Source of the DNA: Kaistia geumhonensis
GTDB taxonomy: Bacteria; Pseudomonadota; Alphaproteobacteria; Rhizobiales; Kaistiaceae
Direction of reading: 5' to 3'
Assembly (NCBI RefSeq): GCF_030815145.1
Contig: NZ_JAUSWJ010000001.1
Span: forward strand, 310,001 to 374,000
DNA length: 64,000 bases
Below are positions 37,434-46,513 of this stretch, one piece after another; position 1 is the first letter of the stretch, and every line of letters begins with the position of its first letter. Below the pieces are notes generated by a model. The model did not search any database. It saw nothing but the letters and a program-made list of their open reading frames with translations, and was not told where the DNA came from. Made by a program: the position numbers and the translations under genes.

Positions 37434-38603
37434 ATGACCGATACCCGCCGCATCATGGCGATCTTCTTCATCCAGTCGATCGCGATGGGAAGCTGGTTTC
37501 CGCGAATTCCCGAGGTGCAGCAGGCGCTCGGCCTTGGCCCGGCGCAGCTTGCCGTCGCGCTGCTCGGCATGCCGATCGGCCTTCTGATCACGCTGCCCTT
37601 CGCGGGCGGCTTCGTCGCGCGCGTTGGCGCGCGGGCGACCATGATCTGGGGCTTCGTCGTCTTTCTCCTGCTTGCGCCGCTGCCGGCCTTCGCCTGGAGC
37701 CTGCCAAGCCTGTTTGTGGCACTCCTTCTCGCCGGCACTGCGATCTCGGGCCTCGAACTCGGAATGAACGTCGCCGCCGACGCGATCGAGCATCGCGCCG
37801 GCCGCAAGATCATGAGCACCTGCCACGGTTTCTGGAGCCTCGGCCAGATGGCTGGCAGCCTCGTCGGCGTCGGCTTCGCGGCGCTCGCCGTTCCGCCAGG
37901 CTGGTCGCTGGCCATGGTCGCGGCAGTATTGGTCGTCCCGGCGCTCTGGCTTTCCGTCACGCTGCCGCTCGACGTTTCCTCCGAGCATGCCGCGGGCGCT
38001 CCGGCGCCCAGGAGCCCGTGGTCGCTGCCGTCGAAAGCGTTGGTCGGATTGTCGGTCTTCGTGTTCGGCGTCGCCATGGCCGAGGGGGCGGCGGCCGACT
38101 GGTCGGCGGTGTTCCTGCGCGATGTCATCGGCTCGCCGGTAGCGCTGGCGGGCTTCGGCTACACCGCCTATGCCTTCGCCATCGCAACCGGACGCTTCCT
38201 CGGCGATTACCTCTCCGCGCGCTTCGGCGCCGCGCCGCTTGCCCGCTTCTGCGGCCTCGTCACCGTTGCTGGCGTGCTGCTTGTGGTGACGAGTGGCGGG
38301 GCGACGCAGGCGCTTATCGGACTTGCCGCGCTCGGCTTCGGCTGCTCGGTCGGCTTTCCGCTCGGCGTCACGGCGGCGGCACGCCTCGGCGACCGCCCGG
38401 CAGCAGCGAATGTTGCCGTGCTGTCGCTTTTCGCGCTTTGCGGCTTCCTCGTCGGAGCGCCGATGATCGGTTTCGTGGCGGAGCATCTCGACCTGCGCTT
38501 CGGCCTTGCCATGCTGCTGCCGGCGCTTCTCGTCAGCCTCGCTCTCGCCGGCGGCTTGCGCCCGCGCCGCGCGGCTGTTGAACTCGCATCCGCCGGTGCC
38601 TGA
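37434..38603 (+). CDS. MFS transporter (YbjJ-like), second of a tandem pair
   Basis: A 389-residue 12-helix protein from the ATG at 37434. MAIFFIQSIAMGSWFPRIPEVQQALGLGPAQL, GFVARVGARATMIWG, MSTCHGFWSLGQMAGS and FLVGAPMIGFVAEHLDLRFGLA align position by position with the upstream MFS protein, showing tandem duplication followed by divergence. Substrate unknown; a purine or sugar role cannot be inferred from the neighbours. The frame extends upstream to 37314 only by overlapping the first copy. Confidence 0.87.
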   Translation: MTDTRRIMAIFFIQSIAMGSWFPRIPEVQQALGLGPAQLAVALLGMPIGLLITLPFAGGFVARVGARATMIWGFVVFLLLAPLPAFAWSLPSLFVALLLAGTAISGLELGMNVAADAIEHRAGRKIMSTCHGFWSLGQMAGSLVGVGFAALAVPPGWSLAMVAAVLVVPALWLSVTLPLDVSSEHAAGAPAPRSPWSLPSKALVGLSVFVFGVAMAEGAAADWSAVFLRDVIGSPVALAGFGYTAYAFAIATGRFLGDYLSARFGAAPLARFCGLVTVAGVLLVVTSGGATQALIGLAALGFGCSVGFPLGVTAAARLGDRPAAANVAVLSLFALCGFLVGAPMIGFVAEHLDLRFGLAMLLPALLVSLALAGGLRPRRAAVELASAGA

Positions 38604-38631
38604 CCGCACCTGCCCTTCAGGGAGGTGTTCG

Positions 38632-39621
38632 ATGTCCGGCTCGACCATTCACGCCATTCGGGTCCACGAACAGGGCGGGGCCGACAAGCTGCGCTTCGAG
38701 GAGATCGAAGTCGGAGCGCCCGGAAAGGGTGAGGCGCGCATCCGCCAGACGGCGGTCGGCCTCAATTTCATCGACGTCTATCACCGGTCCGGCCTCTATC
38801 CGCCGCCCCAGCCCCTGCCCTTCGTTCCGGGCTCGGAGGGCGTCGGCATCGTCGAGGCGGTGGGCGAGGGCGTCAGCGCGGTGAAGGTGGGCGATCGCGT
38901 CGGCTATGCCGGCCCGACCGGCGCTTATGCCGAGGCGCGACTGGTGCCGGCCGACCGCCTCGTTCCAATTCCCGATGCCATCGACGACGCCACCGCCGCG
39001 TCGGTGCTCCTCAAGGGGCTCACCGCTCGCTATCTCCTCCGCCAGACCTATGTCGTCGGCCCGCAGACGGTTCTGCTCTTCCACGCCGCGGCCGGCGGCG
39101 TCGGCTCGATCGCCTGCCAATGGGCGTCGGCCCTAGGCGCGACGGTGATCGGCACGGCGGGTGGGCCCGAAAAGGTGGAGCGCGCGCGGAAACTCGGCTG
39201 CGCCCATGTCATCGACTATCGCTCCGAGGACTTCGTCGCCCGGGTTGGCGAGATCACCAAGGGCGAGAAGTGCGACGTGGTCTACGACTCGGTCGGCAAG
39301 GACACCTTCCCCGCCTCGCTTGACTGTTTGAAGCCGCGCGGACTGTTCGTCTCCTTCGGCAACTCGTCCGGAGCGGTGGAGGCATTCGAGATCAACCTTC
39401 TCCAGCGCAAGGGCTCGCTCTACGCGACCCGGCCGACGCTGGGAAACTATGTGAGCAAACACGCTGAACTCGTTGAAGCGGCGGACGATCTCTTCTCGAT
39501 GATCACCTCGGGCGCCATCCGGGTGGATGCGCCGCAGACCTTTCCGCTCGCCGATGCGGGCGCCGCGCAGACGGCGCTGGAGCAGCGTCGCACGCATGGT
39601 TCGGTCGTCCTCATTCCCTGA
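38632..39621 (+). CDS. NADPH:quinone oxidoreductase (zeta-crystallin-like MDR)
   Basis: A 329-residue medium-chain reductase from the ATG at 38632 with GGAGG six bases upstream. VGLNFIDVYHRSGLYP, PFVPGSEGVGIVEAVGEGV, LLKGLTARYLL and LLFHAAAGGVGSIACQWASALGATVIGT (the NADPH-binding A-A-x-G-G-V-G) identify the QorA/zeta-crystallin group, which lacks the zinc ligands of alcohol dehydrogenases. It probably reduces quinones by one or two electrons. It follows the MFS genes by 28 bases. Confidence 0.9.
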   Translation: MSGSTIHAIRVHEQGGADKLRFEEIEVGAPGKGEARIRQTAVGLNFIDVYHRSGLYPPPQPLPFVPGSEGVGIVEAVGEGVSAVKVGDRVGYAGPTGAYAEARLVPADRLVPIPDAIDDATAASVLLKGLTARYLLRQTYVVGPQTVLLFHAAAGGVGSIACQWASALGATVIGTAGGPEKVERARKLGCAHVIDYRSEDFVARVGEITKGEKCDVVYDSVGKDTFPASLDCLKPRGLFVSFGNSSGAVEAFEINLLQRKGSLYATRPTLGNYVSKHAELVEAADDLFSMITSGAIRVDAPQTFPLADAGAAQTALEQRRTHGSVVLIP

Positions 39622-39748
39622 TTATCTACACCCCCATCGGGACGTTCTGCCGCCATTGCGTGCAGCGTCGGATTGATTGTACGATTTGATTAAGCCTTGT
39701 GCAGCCTTCGCTGCGCGGGCCTTGGCAGATCGCGTGATGGGAGTTGGA

Positions 39749-40099
39749 ATGGGCCGCCTGACGACGCATGTTCTGGATACGGCGGCCGGACGGCCCGCAG
39801 CCGGCCTCACGATCGAACTCTACCGCCTCGGCGAAGCGGCGACGCTTCTCAAGAGCGTCACGACCAATGCGGACGGGCGCGTCGATGGCCCGCTGCTGGA
39901 GGGCGACGCGTTCACGGCCGGTACCTACGAGCTTGTCTTCCATGCCGGCGACTATCTCAGGGCCGGCGGCGTCGATATCCCCAAGCCAGCCTTCCTCGAC
40001 GTTATTCCGATCCGGTTCGGCATCGCGGCCGCCGAGCAGCACTATCACGTCCCGCTGCTTATCTCGCCCTACGGCTATTCCACCTATCGCGGCAGCTGA
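39749..40099 (+). CDS. uraH: 5-hydroxyisourate hydrolase (transthyretin-like)
   Basis: A 116-residue protein from the ATG at 39749 (GGAG five bases upstream; ATG at 39737 is also in frame). It begins [26 protein letters not shown] with the active-site His, continues with [12 protein letters not shown] (Arg) and ends [19 protein letters not shown]. The C-terminal YRGS tetrapeptide separates it from true transthyretins. It converts 5-hydroxyisourate, the product of urate oxidation by PuuD, to OHCU. It opens the purine island. AT-rich sequence at 39669-39695 (TTGATTGTACGATTTGATTAA) is the likely promoter area. Confidence 0.95.
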   Translation: MGRLTTHVLDTAAGRPAAGLTIELYRLGEAATLLKSVTTNADGRVDGPLLEGDAFTAGTYELVFHAGDYLRAGGVDIPKPAFLDVIPIRFGIAAAEQHYHVPLLISPYGYSTYRGS

Positions 40100-40104
40100 T
40101 TCCC

Positions 40105-41586
40105 ATGCGCGACACCATTCGTTTCGTCCGCCGCGGCCGCATCGTCGAGATCGGCAAGTTCGATCCGATGGCGCTGCTGATCGACCATCTGCGGCTTACC
40201 GAGGGCGCCAAGGGCACCAAAGAAGGCTGCGGCGAGGGCGACTGCGGCGCCTGCACGGTCGCACTCGGCCGCCGCCGCGGCGACGAGATCGTCTATGAGC
40301 CGGTGAATTCCTGCATCCAGCTGCTCGGCATGGTCGACGGCACCGAGATCGTGACGGTCGAGGATCTCGCCGCCGACGGCCGGCTGCACCCGATCCAGCA
40401 GGCGATGGTCGATCGGCACGGCTCGCAATGCGGCTTCTGCACGCCTGGCTTCGTCATGAGCCTCTTCGCCATGTTCCACAACACGGACGGGCCGACGACG
40501 CGCGGCGAGGTCAATGACTGGATCGCCGGCAATCTCTGCCGATGCACCGGGTATCGCCCCATCGTCGACGCGGCGATCGAGGCCTCGGCCGCGCCGCGCG
40601 ACGACGCCTTCCACCGCGGCGCCGCGGATACGGCCGGCGTGCTGCAGTTCCTCGCCGACGACCGCGACCTCTTCATCGGCGACGACGAGCGCTTCTTCGC
40701 GGCCCCCGCCAGCATCGAGGCGCTGGCCGCGCTCTACCAGCAGCACCCGACCGCGGTGATCGTTGCCGGCGCCACGGATGTCGGCCTCTGGATCACAAAG
40801 CAACTGCGCGACATTCCGAAGATCATCCATATCGGCCGCGTCGCCGGCATGAACCGGATCGAGGATACCGGCCGCGAGATCCTGATCGGCGCCACGGCCA
40901 GCTTCGCCGCCGCCGAGCCTTACATGCGCTCGATCGACGCCGATCTCGGCGAACTCTTCCGCCGCATCGGCTCCAAGCAGGTGCGCGCGTCCGGCACGGT
41001 CGGTGGCAATGTCGCGAACGGCTCGCCGATTGGCGATTCGCCGCCGGCGCTCATCGCACTCGGCGCGACGATGGAGCTTCGGCGCGGCGACCGCTCGCGG
41101 GTCATTCCGCTCGAGGACTTCTTCATCGATTATGGCAAGCAGAACCGGGCGACCGGCGAGTTCGTGACCGGCCTGCTGGTGCCCCGGCTGCGCGAGGATC
41201 AGGTCTTCCGCTGCCACAAGGTCACGAAGCGTTTCGACCAGGACATCTCCGCCGTCATGGGCGCCTTCCGCTTTACGATCGATACGGACGGGGTGATCCG
41301 GGAGGCGCGCATCGCCTATGGCGGCATGGCGGGAACGCCGAAACGCGCCAAAGGTGCCGAAACAGCACTCGTCGGCACCGCGATCGCCGAATCGGCGGCT
41401 TGGTCGCGAGCCTTCGCAGCGCTGCGCACCGATTTCAGCCCGCTGGACGATCACCGCGCCAGCGCCGCCTATCGCGCCGATACGGCGCAGGCGTTGCTCG
41501 GCAAGGCGCTGCTCGAGGCGGCCGGAACGCCGACGCAGCGGACCCGTCTCGTCGGCCAACGCGAGGAGGCCGTCCATGCCGGCTGA
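40105..41586 (+). CDS. xdhA: xanthine dehydrogenase small subunit (2Fe-2S and FAD)
   Basis: A 493-residue subunit. The N-terminal plant-type cluster is CGEGDCGACTVALG; the second all-helical cluster is CGFCTPGF...NLCRCTGYRPI. The FAD domain follows with VIVAGATDVGLWITKQ, SKQVRASGTVGGNVANGSPIGD and VTKRFDQDISAVM. It passes electrons from the molybdenum centre in XdhB to NAD+. It starts five bases after uraH and overlaps xdhB by 11 bases. All eight cluster cysteines are present. Confidence 0.96.
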   Translation: MRDTIRFVRRGRIVEIGKFDPMALLIDHLRLTEGAKGTKEGCGEGDCGACTVALGRRRGDEIVYEPVNSCIQLLGMVDGTEIVTVEDLAADGRLHPIQQAMVDRHGSQCGFCTPGFVMSLFAMFHNTDGPTTRGEVNDWIAGNLCRCTGYRPIVDAAIEASAAPRDDAFHRGAADTAGVLQFLADDRDLFIGDDERFFAAPASIEALAALYQQHPTAVIVAGATDVGLWITKQLRDIPKIIHIGRVAGMNRIEDTGREILIGATASFAAAEPYMRSIDADLGELFRRIGSKQVRASGTVGGNVANGSPIGDSPPALIALGATMELRRGDRSRVIPLEDFFIDYGKQNRATGEFVTGLLVPRLREDQVFRCHKVTKRFDQDISAVMGAFRFTIDTDGVIREARIAYGGMAGTPKRAKGAETALVGTAIAESAAWSRAFAALRTDFSPLDDHRASAAYRADTAQALLGKALLEAAGTPTQRTRLVGQREEAVHAG

Positions 41587-43894
41587 GACCATGCGCCCCG
41601 AGGCCGAGCTGCAGATCGTCCGTAAGCCGCTGCCGCATGACAGCGCGCCCCGCCACGTCACCGGAACGGCCGCCTATATCGACGACATCCGTGAGCCCTC
41701 GGGGACGCTGCATCTCGCTCCCGGCTATGCGCCGATCGCGAGCGGTCGCATCGTCTCGGTCGATCTTTCGGCAGTGCGCGCCGCTCCCGATGTTGTCACG
41801 GTGCTGACGGCCGAGGATATTCCAGGCGCGAATGATATCTCGCCGAAGCAGATCGGCGACGATCCGGCGCTCGCCACCGATACGGTGCGCTTCCACGGCC
41901 AGGTCGTGTTCGCCGTCGTGGCGAAGACTCGCGATGCGGCGCGCCGCGCGGCGAAGAAGGCCCGTTTCGTGACGGAGGCCGCGCCGCCGGTGATCGACGT
42001 CGCCGAGGCGACGGAGAAGGTCCTCGCCGACTATGCCTTCGTGCAGGGCGATCCGGACGCTGCGCTCGCGACGGCTCCGGTTTCCTTCGAGGACGAGTTC
42101 CGCATCGGGGGGCAGGAGCATTTCTACCTCGAAGGCCAGATCTCGCTCGCCATTCCCGGCGAAGCGGGCGAGATTCTCGTGCATGCCTCGACGCAGCACC
42201 CGAGCGAGGTGCAGCATGTGGTGGCGCATGCGCTGCATGTTCCCTCGAGCGCCGTGACGGTCGAGATTCGCCGCATGGGTGGCGGCTTCGGCGGCAAGGA
42301 GAGCCAGGCGACGCAATGGGCGGTGCTCGCCGCGCTGGCGGCGGTGAAGACCGGGCAGCCCTGCAAGTTCCGGCTCGATCGCGACGACGACATGATCATG
42401 ACCGGCAAGCGGCACGATTTCCGCGTGCGCTACCGAGTCGGCCATGACGAGAACGGGTTGCTGCAGGGCGTCGATGTCGCGCTCGACGCGCGATGTGGGC
42501 ATTCGGAAGATCTGAGCATGGGCGTCGTCGACCGGACGATGTTCCATTCCGACAACTCCTATTTCTATCCTAACTGCCGCGTACTGACCCGCCGGTTCCG
42601 CACCAACACCTGTTCCAACACCGCCTATCGTGGCTTCGGCGGGCCGCAGGGCATGGTGTTCGCCGAGCGGATGATGGACCAGGTCGCCTATCGGCTCGGT
42701 AAGGACCCGCTCGAGATCCGCAAGGCGAATTTCTATGGCGGCCGCGGTCGCGACCGCACGCCCTATGGCCAGCAGGTCACCGACAACCTGCTGCACGAAC
42801 TCGTTGCTGAGCTTGAGGCGGATTGCAGCTATTGGGAGCGCCGCGCCGAGATCGCGGCCTGGAACGCGTCGAGCCGCATCCTGAAGCGCGGGCTCGCGTT
42901 GACGCCGATCAAGTTCGGCATCTCCTTCACGCTGATGCCGCTCAACCAGGCCGGCGCGCTGGTTCATCTCTATCGTGACGGTTCGGTTCACCTGAACCAT
43001 GGCGGCACCGAGATGGGGCAGGGCCTGTTCCTCAAGGTGGCGCAGGTCGTCGCCGAGGAATTCGGTGTCGATATGGGAAAGGTGGCGATCACCGCGACCC
43101 GCACCGACAAGGTGCCGAACACCTCGCCGACCGCGGCCTCGTCCGGCACCGATCTCAACGCCATGGCGGCGCTCGCCGCCTGCAACGAGATCAAGGATCG
43201 CCTCTACGCCTTCATCGAGCAGAAGTGGCGCGTGCGCCGCGACAAGGTGAATTTCCGCGACAACCGGGTGTTTTTCGATAATCAGTCGATCAGCCTCGCC
43301 GAACTCGCCAACGCCGCATATGTCGAGCGCATCTCGCTTTCGTCCGCCGCGCATTACCGGACGCCGGTGATCTCGTGGAACCGCGACAAGGCCGAAGGCC
43401 GTCCGTTCTACTATTTCGCCTATGGCGCCTCCTGCTCGGAGGTGACGATCGACACGATGACGGGAGAGATGCGGGTCGACCGCGTCGACGTGCTGCACGA
43501 TGTCGGCAAATCGCTGAATCCGGCCATCGATATCGGCCAGATCGAAGGCGGCTTCGTGCAGGGGATGGGCTGGCTCACGACGGAAGAACTCGTCTGGGAC
43601 AAACAGGGTCGCCTCAGGACCCATGCGCCCTCGACATACAAGATCCCGACCGCCTCCGACGTGCCAGAGCATTTCATCGTCAAGCTGTTCCAGTCGGACG
43701 GCGCGCGCGAAAAGACGATCTACCGCTCCAAGGCCGTCGGCGAGCCTCCCTTGATGTTGCCGATTTCGGTCTGGTGTGCGATCGCCAACGCCGTCGCCAG
43801 CGTCCGGCCCGGCGTCGTGCCGCAGCTTGACGCACCGGCGACTCCCGAGGCGATCCTCAAGGCCGTGCGGAGAGCTCTGTCCGGGGACGCCTGA
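41576..43894 (+). CDS. xdhB: xanthine dehydrogenase large subunit (molybdopterin-binding)
   Basis: A 772-residue protein from the ATG at 41576, with GAGGAGG six bases upstream, overlapping the end of xdhA. Molybdenum-cofactor motifs are intact: GGQEHFYLEGQ, RRMGGGFGGKESQ, TAYRGFGGPQGM (Arg near substrate), HLNHGGTEMGQGLF, and the catalytic Glu in SKAVGEPPLMLP. It oxidises hypoxanthine and xanthine to urate. The stop shares one base with the xdhC start. GEPPLML and the conserved Arg support purine rather than aldehyde specificity. Confidence 0.96.
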   Translation: MPAETMRPEAELQIVRKPLPHDSAPRHVTGTAAYIDDIREPSGTLHLAPGYAPIASGRIVSVDLSAVRAAPDVVTVLTAEDIPGANDISPKQIGDDPALATDTVRFHGQVVFAVVAKTRDAARRAAKKARFVTEAAPPVIDVAEATEKVLADYAFVQGDPDAALATAPVSFEDEFRIGGQEHFYLEGQISLAIPGEAGEILVHASTQHPSEVQHVVAHALHVPSSAVTVEIRRMGGGFGGKESQATQWAVLAALAAVKTGQPCKFRLDRDDDMIMTGKRHDFRVRYRVGHDENGLLQGVDVALDARCGHSEDLSMGVVDRTMFHSDNSYFYPNCRVLTRRFRTNTCSNTAYRGFGGPQGMVFAERMMDQVAYRLGKDPLEIRKANFYGGRGRDRTPYGQQVTDNLLHELVAELEADCSYWERRAEIAAWNASSRILKRGLALTPIKFGISFTLMPLNQAGALVHLYRDGSVHLNHGGTEMGQGLFLKVAQVVAEEFGVDMGKVAITATRTDKVPNTSPTAASSGTDLNAMAALAACNEIKDRLYAFIEQKWRVRRDKVNFRDNRVFFDNQSISLAELANAAYVERISLSSAAHYRTPVISWNRDKAEGRPFYYFAYGASCSEVTIDTMTGEMRVDRVDVLHDVGKSLNPAIDIGQIEGGFVQGMGWLTTEELVWDKQGRLRTHAPSTYKIPTASDVPEHFIVKLFQSDGAREKTIYRSKAVGEPPLMLPISVWCAIANAVASVRPGVVPQLDAPATPEAILKAVRRALSGDA

Positions 43895-44904
43895 TGCAGG
43901 TCTGGCAACGCCTCCTCGACGCGATCGACCAGCACAGCAAGGCCGCGATGGCGACGCTCGTGGCGATCCGCGGCTCGGCGCCGCGGGAGGCGGGCGCCAG
44001 GATCATCGTCATGCCGGACGGCAGCTTTACGGGCACGATCGGCGGCGGAACGCTGGAATGGCGCGCCATCGCGGAGGCGCAGCGGGCCATGGCGCAGGCA
44101 GCGGCCCCCGGACTCGCGCTGTCCAGCATCGCGCTCGGTCCCGAACTCGGCCAGTGCTGCGGCGGCCGCGTCGAGCTGGCGCTGGAAGTCTTCGGCATGG
44201 AGCGCCGACAGGAAGTGAAGGCGCTCGCGGAGGCTGAAGCGCGCGGGCCGTTCCGCACACGGGCGCAGATCTTCGAAGGAAAACCGCTGGTCCGTGCCAT
44301 CGCGCCCGGGTCGTCTGTGCCGATCGGCTCGGCCACGCTTCATGGCGGAGCGATCGAGGAAGGGTTCGGAGAGGATCCCCGCGCGCTTTTCCTGTTCGGG
44401 GCCGGTCATGTCGGGCGGGCGCTGGTCCTTGCTTTGGCGCCGCTTCCTTTCGCCGTTACTTGGATCGACCCGCGTCCGGACGCCTTTCCGGCTCTCGTTC
44501 CCGCCAATTGCCGCTGCGTCCGGCAGGAGGACGCGCCGGAAGCGCTCGGCGCGGCGCCCGACGGCGCTTTCGTGCTCGTGATGACACACAGCCACGCACT
44601 CGACCTCGCCATCGTGCACAAAGCGCTGGCAGCGTGTAGGTTCGGCTATGTCGGACTCATCGGCAGCGCGTCGAAGCGGGCACGCTTCCTGCGCCTGCTC
44701 GGCGAGGCCGGCGTCGAGGGGGACGTTTCCGCCGCGCTGCATTCGCCGATCGGCCTTCCGGGCATCCGCTCGAAGCTGCCGGCAGTGATCGCCGCGTCGG
44801 TGGCATCGGACTTGCTGATCCGCGACGAGGCCGTGCGCCGGGCTGCCTTGGTCGAGGCCGATGCGCATCCCAAGCTGTCGTTGCGTTCGCCGAGGGGGAG
44901 CTGA
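43894..44904 (+). CDS. xdhC: XdhC, molybdenum-cofactor sulfuration and insertion factor
   Basis: A 336-residue protein. ATLVAIRGSAPREAGARIIV, GTIGGGTLEWRAI, LGPELGQCCGGRVEL and the Rossmann-like LFLFGAGHVGRALVLAL define XdhC. It binds Mo-cofactor, helps sulfurate it and delivers it to XdhB. The start is coupled to xdhB through TGATG. It ends one base before the TTG start of the ABC ATPase, so the transporter is in the same operon. Confidence 0.95.
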   Translation: MQVWQRLLDAIDQHSKAAMATLVAIRGSAPREAGARIIVMPDGSFTGTIGGGTLEWRAIAEAQRAMAQAAAPGLALSSIALGPELGQCCGGRVELALEVFGMERRQEVKALAEAEARGPFRTRAQIFEGKPLVRAIAPGSSVPIGSATLHGGAIEEGFGEDPRALFLFGAGHVGRALVLALAPLPFAVTWIDPRPDAFPALVPANCRCVRQEDAPEALGAAPDGAFVLVMTHSHALDLAIVHKALAACRFGYVGLIGSASKRARFLRLLGEAGVEGDVSAALHSPIGLPGIRSKLPAVIAASVASDLLIRDEAVRRAALVEADAHPKLSLRSPRGS

Positions 44905-44905
44905 A

Positions 44906-46513
44906 TTGGAACCTGCCATCGCCGCGCGACGGACGCGGCCGCAATCCGGCGCCCTCGTTGAGGCCATCGGAATCACCAAGCTGTTCGGCAGTTTCAAGGC
45001 GAACGACGCCATCGACCTGACCATCCGGCCGGGCGAGATCCACGCGCTGCTCGGCGAGAATGGCGCCGGCAAGTCGACGCTGGTGAAGATTCTCTACGGC
45101 TCGCTGCAGCCGACCGAGGGCGAGATCCGCTGGAAGGGACAGCCGGTCCGGATCCCGAGCCCCTCCGCCGCGCGCAAGCTCGGCATAGGCATGGTTTTTC
45201 AACATTTCTCGCTGTTCGATGCGCTGACGGTCACCGAGAACATCGCCCTTGCGCTGGCCGACCGCACCAATCTCGCGGCGCTGTCGCGCGAGATCGAGCA
45301 GGTGTCGCGCGAGTTCGGCCTGCCCCTGAACCCGGCCTCGCGCGTCGTCGATCTGTCGGTCGGCGAGCGACAGCGGGTCGAGATCGTGCGCTGCCTGCTG
45401 CAGGATCCCGAACTGCTCATCATGGACGAGCCGACCTCGGTGCTGACGCCCCAAGAGGCCGACGATCTCTTCGAGACGCTCGACCGACTGACGGCGCGTG
45501 GTTGCGCCGTTCTCTATATCAGCCACCGCCTCGAGGAGGTGAAGCAGATCTGCCATCACGCGACCATCCTTCGCCTGGGCAAGGTGGTCGCTGAATGCGA
45601 TCCGCAGCAGGAGACCGCGGCCCAGCTCGCGAGTCTCATGGTCGGCGCCGACGTGCATGTCCTCTCCGCCGACACGCCGCCGCCGAGCACGATGCGCACG
45701 CGCCTCAAGGTTCAGGGCCTGTCGATGCCGGAGCCGCATCCCTTCGCGGTCGCGCTCAAGGACATCTCGCTCGACGTGCGGGCCGGGGAGATCGTCGGCA
45801 TCGCGGGCATCGCCGGAAACGGACAGGGTGAGCTCTTCGATGCGCTGTCCGGCGAGCGGCTCGCGGCGCAGGAGGACGTGATCATCATCGACGGCAAGCC
45901 GGCTGGCCGCCTCGGCGTCACGCGCCGCCGCCGCATGGGCGCGGCGTTCGTTCCAGAGGAGCGCAACGGCCACGGCGCCGTGCCGCGGCTGCGTCTTTCG
46001 GACAATGTGCTCCTAACCCGCCATTCGACCGGCGACCAGTTGATCCGCATCGGCGTGATCGACTTCGCGAGCATGCGGACGCTCGCCGAGCGGATCGGCC
46101 GCTCCTTCGATGTCCGCAAGTCGGCGGTCGATCCGGAAGCGGGCTCGCTCTCGGGCGGCAACCTGCAAAAATTCATCGTCGGCCGCGAGATCGACCGCCA
46201 GCCCTCGGTGCTTGTCGTCAGCCAGCCGACCTGGGGCGTCGATGCCGGCGCAGCGGCCGTCATCCGCCAGTCGTTGATCGATCTCGCGCGGTCGGGGTCC
46301 GCGGTGCTGGTCATCAGCCAGGACCTCGACGAGATCTTCGAGATCGCCGACCGGGTCGCGGTCATATCGCGCGGCCATCTGACGGAGCCGGTGCCGACGC
46401 GCTCGCTGACGCGCGAGGAGATCGGCCTCATGATGGCGGGGCTCGGCGAGGGCAAGAAGAAGGGACGCGCCGCTATGGGGCAGGGGGAGGCGGCGCATGC
46501 GCATCGTCCTTGA
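44906..46513 (+). CDS. ABC importer ATPase, BMP-type nucleoside/purine system (two NBDs)
   Basis: TTG at 44906 with GGGGGAG five bases upstream gives 535 residues; earlier starts would overlap xdhC. Two ATPase domains are present: the first has LLGENGAGKSTLVKIL, LSVGERQRVEIVRCLL and LIMDEPTSVLTPQEA. The second has GIAGNGQGELFDALSG, LSGGNLQKFIVGREI and SQPTWGVDAGAA, the degenerate C-terminal set usual in sugar and nucleoside importers. It is followed by two permeases and a BMP-family binding protein. Position between xdhC and puuD suggests purine base, nucleoside or urate uptake. Confidence 0.92.
   Translation: MEPAIAARRTRPQSGALVEAIGITKLFGSFKANDAIDLTIRPGEIHALLGENGAGKSTLVKILYGSLQPTEGEIRWKGQPVRIPSPSAARKLGIGMVFQHFSLFDALTVTENIALALADRTNLAALSREIEQVSREFGLPLNPASRVVDLSVGERQRVEIVRCLLQDPELLIMDEPTSVLTPQEADDLFETLDRLTARGCAVLYISHRLEEVKQICHHATILRLGKVVAECDPQQETAAQLASLMVGADVHVLSADTPPPSTMRTRLKVQGLSMPEPHPFAVALKDISLDVRAGEIVGIAGIAGNGQGELFDALSGERLAAQEDVIIIDGKPAGRLGVTRRRRMGAAFVPEERNGHGAVPRLRLSDNVLLTRHSTGDQLIRIGVIDFASMRTLAERIGRSFDVRKSAVDPEAGSLSGGNLQKFIVGREIDRQPSVLVVSQPTWGVDAGAAAVIRQSLIDLARSGSAVLVISQDLDEIFEIADRVAVISRGHLTEPVPTRSLTREEIGLMMAGLGEGKKKGRAAMGQGEAAHAHRP

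Noticed and set aside
41435-43672. 745-codon open frame antisense to xdhB
   Set aside because: Shadow of xdhB, rich in His/Arg/Asp as expected from reversed GC-rich codons.
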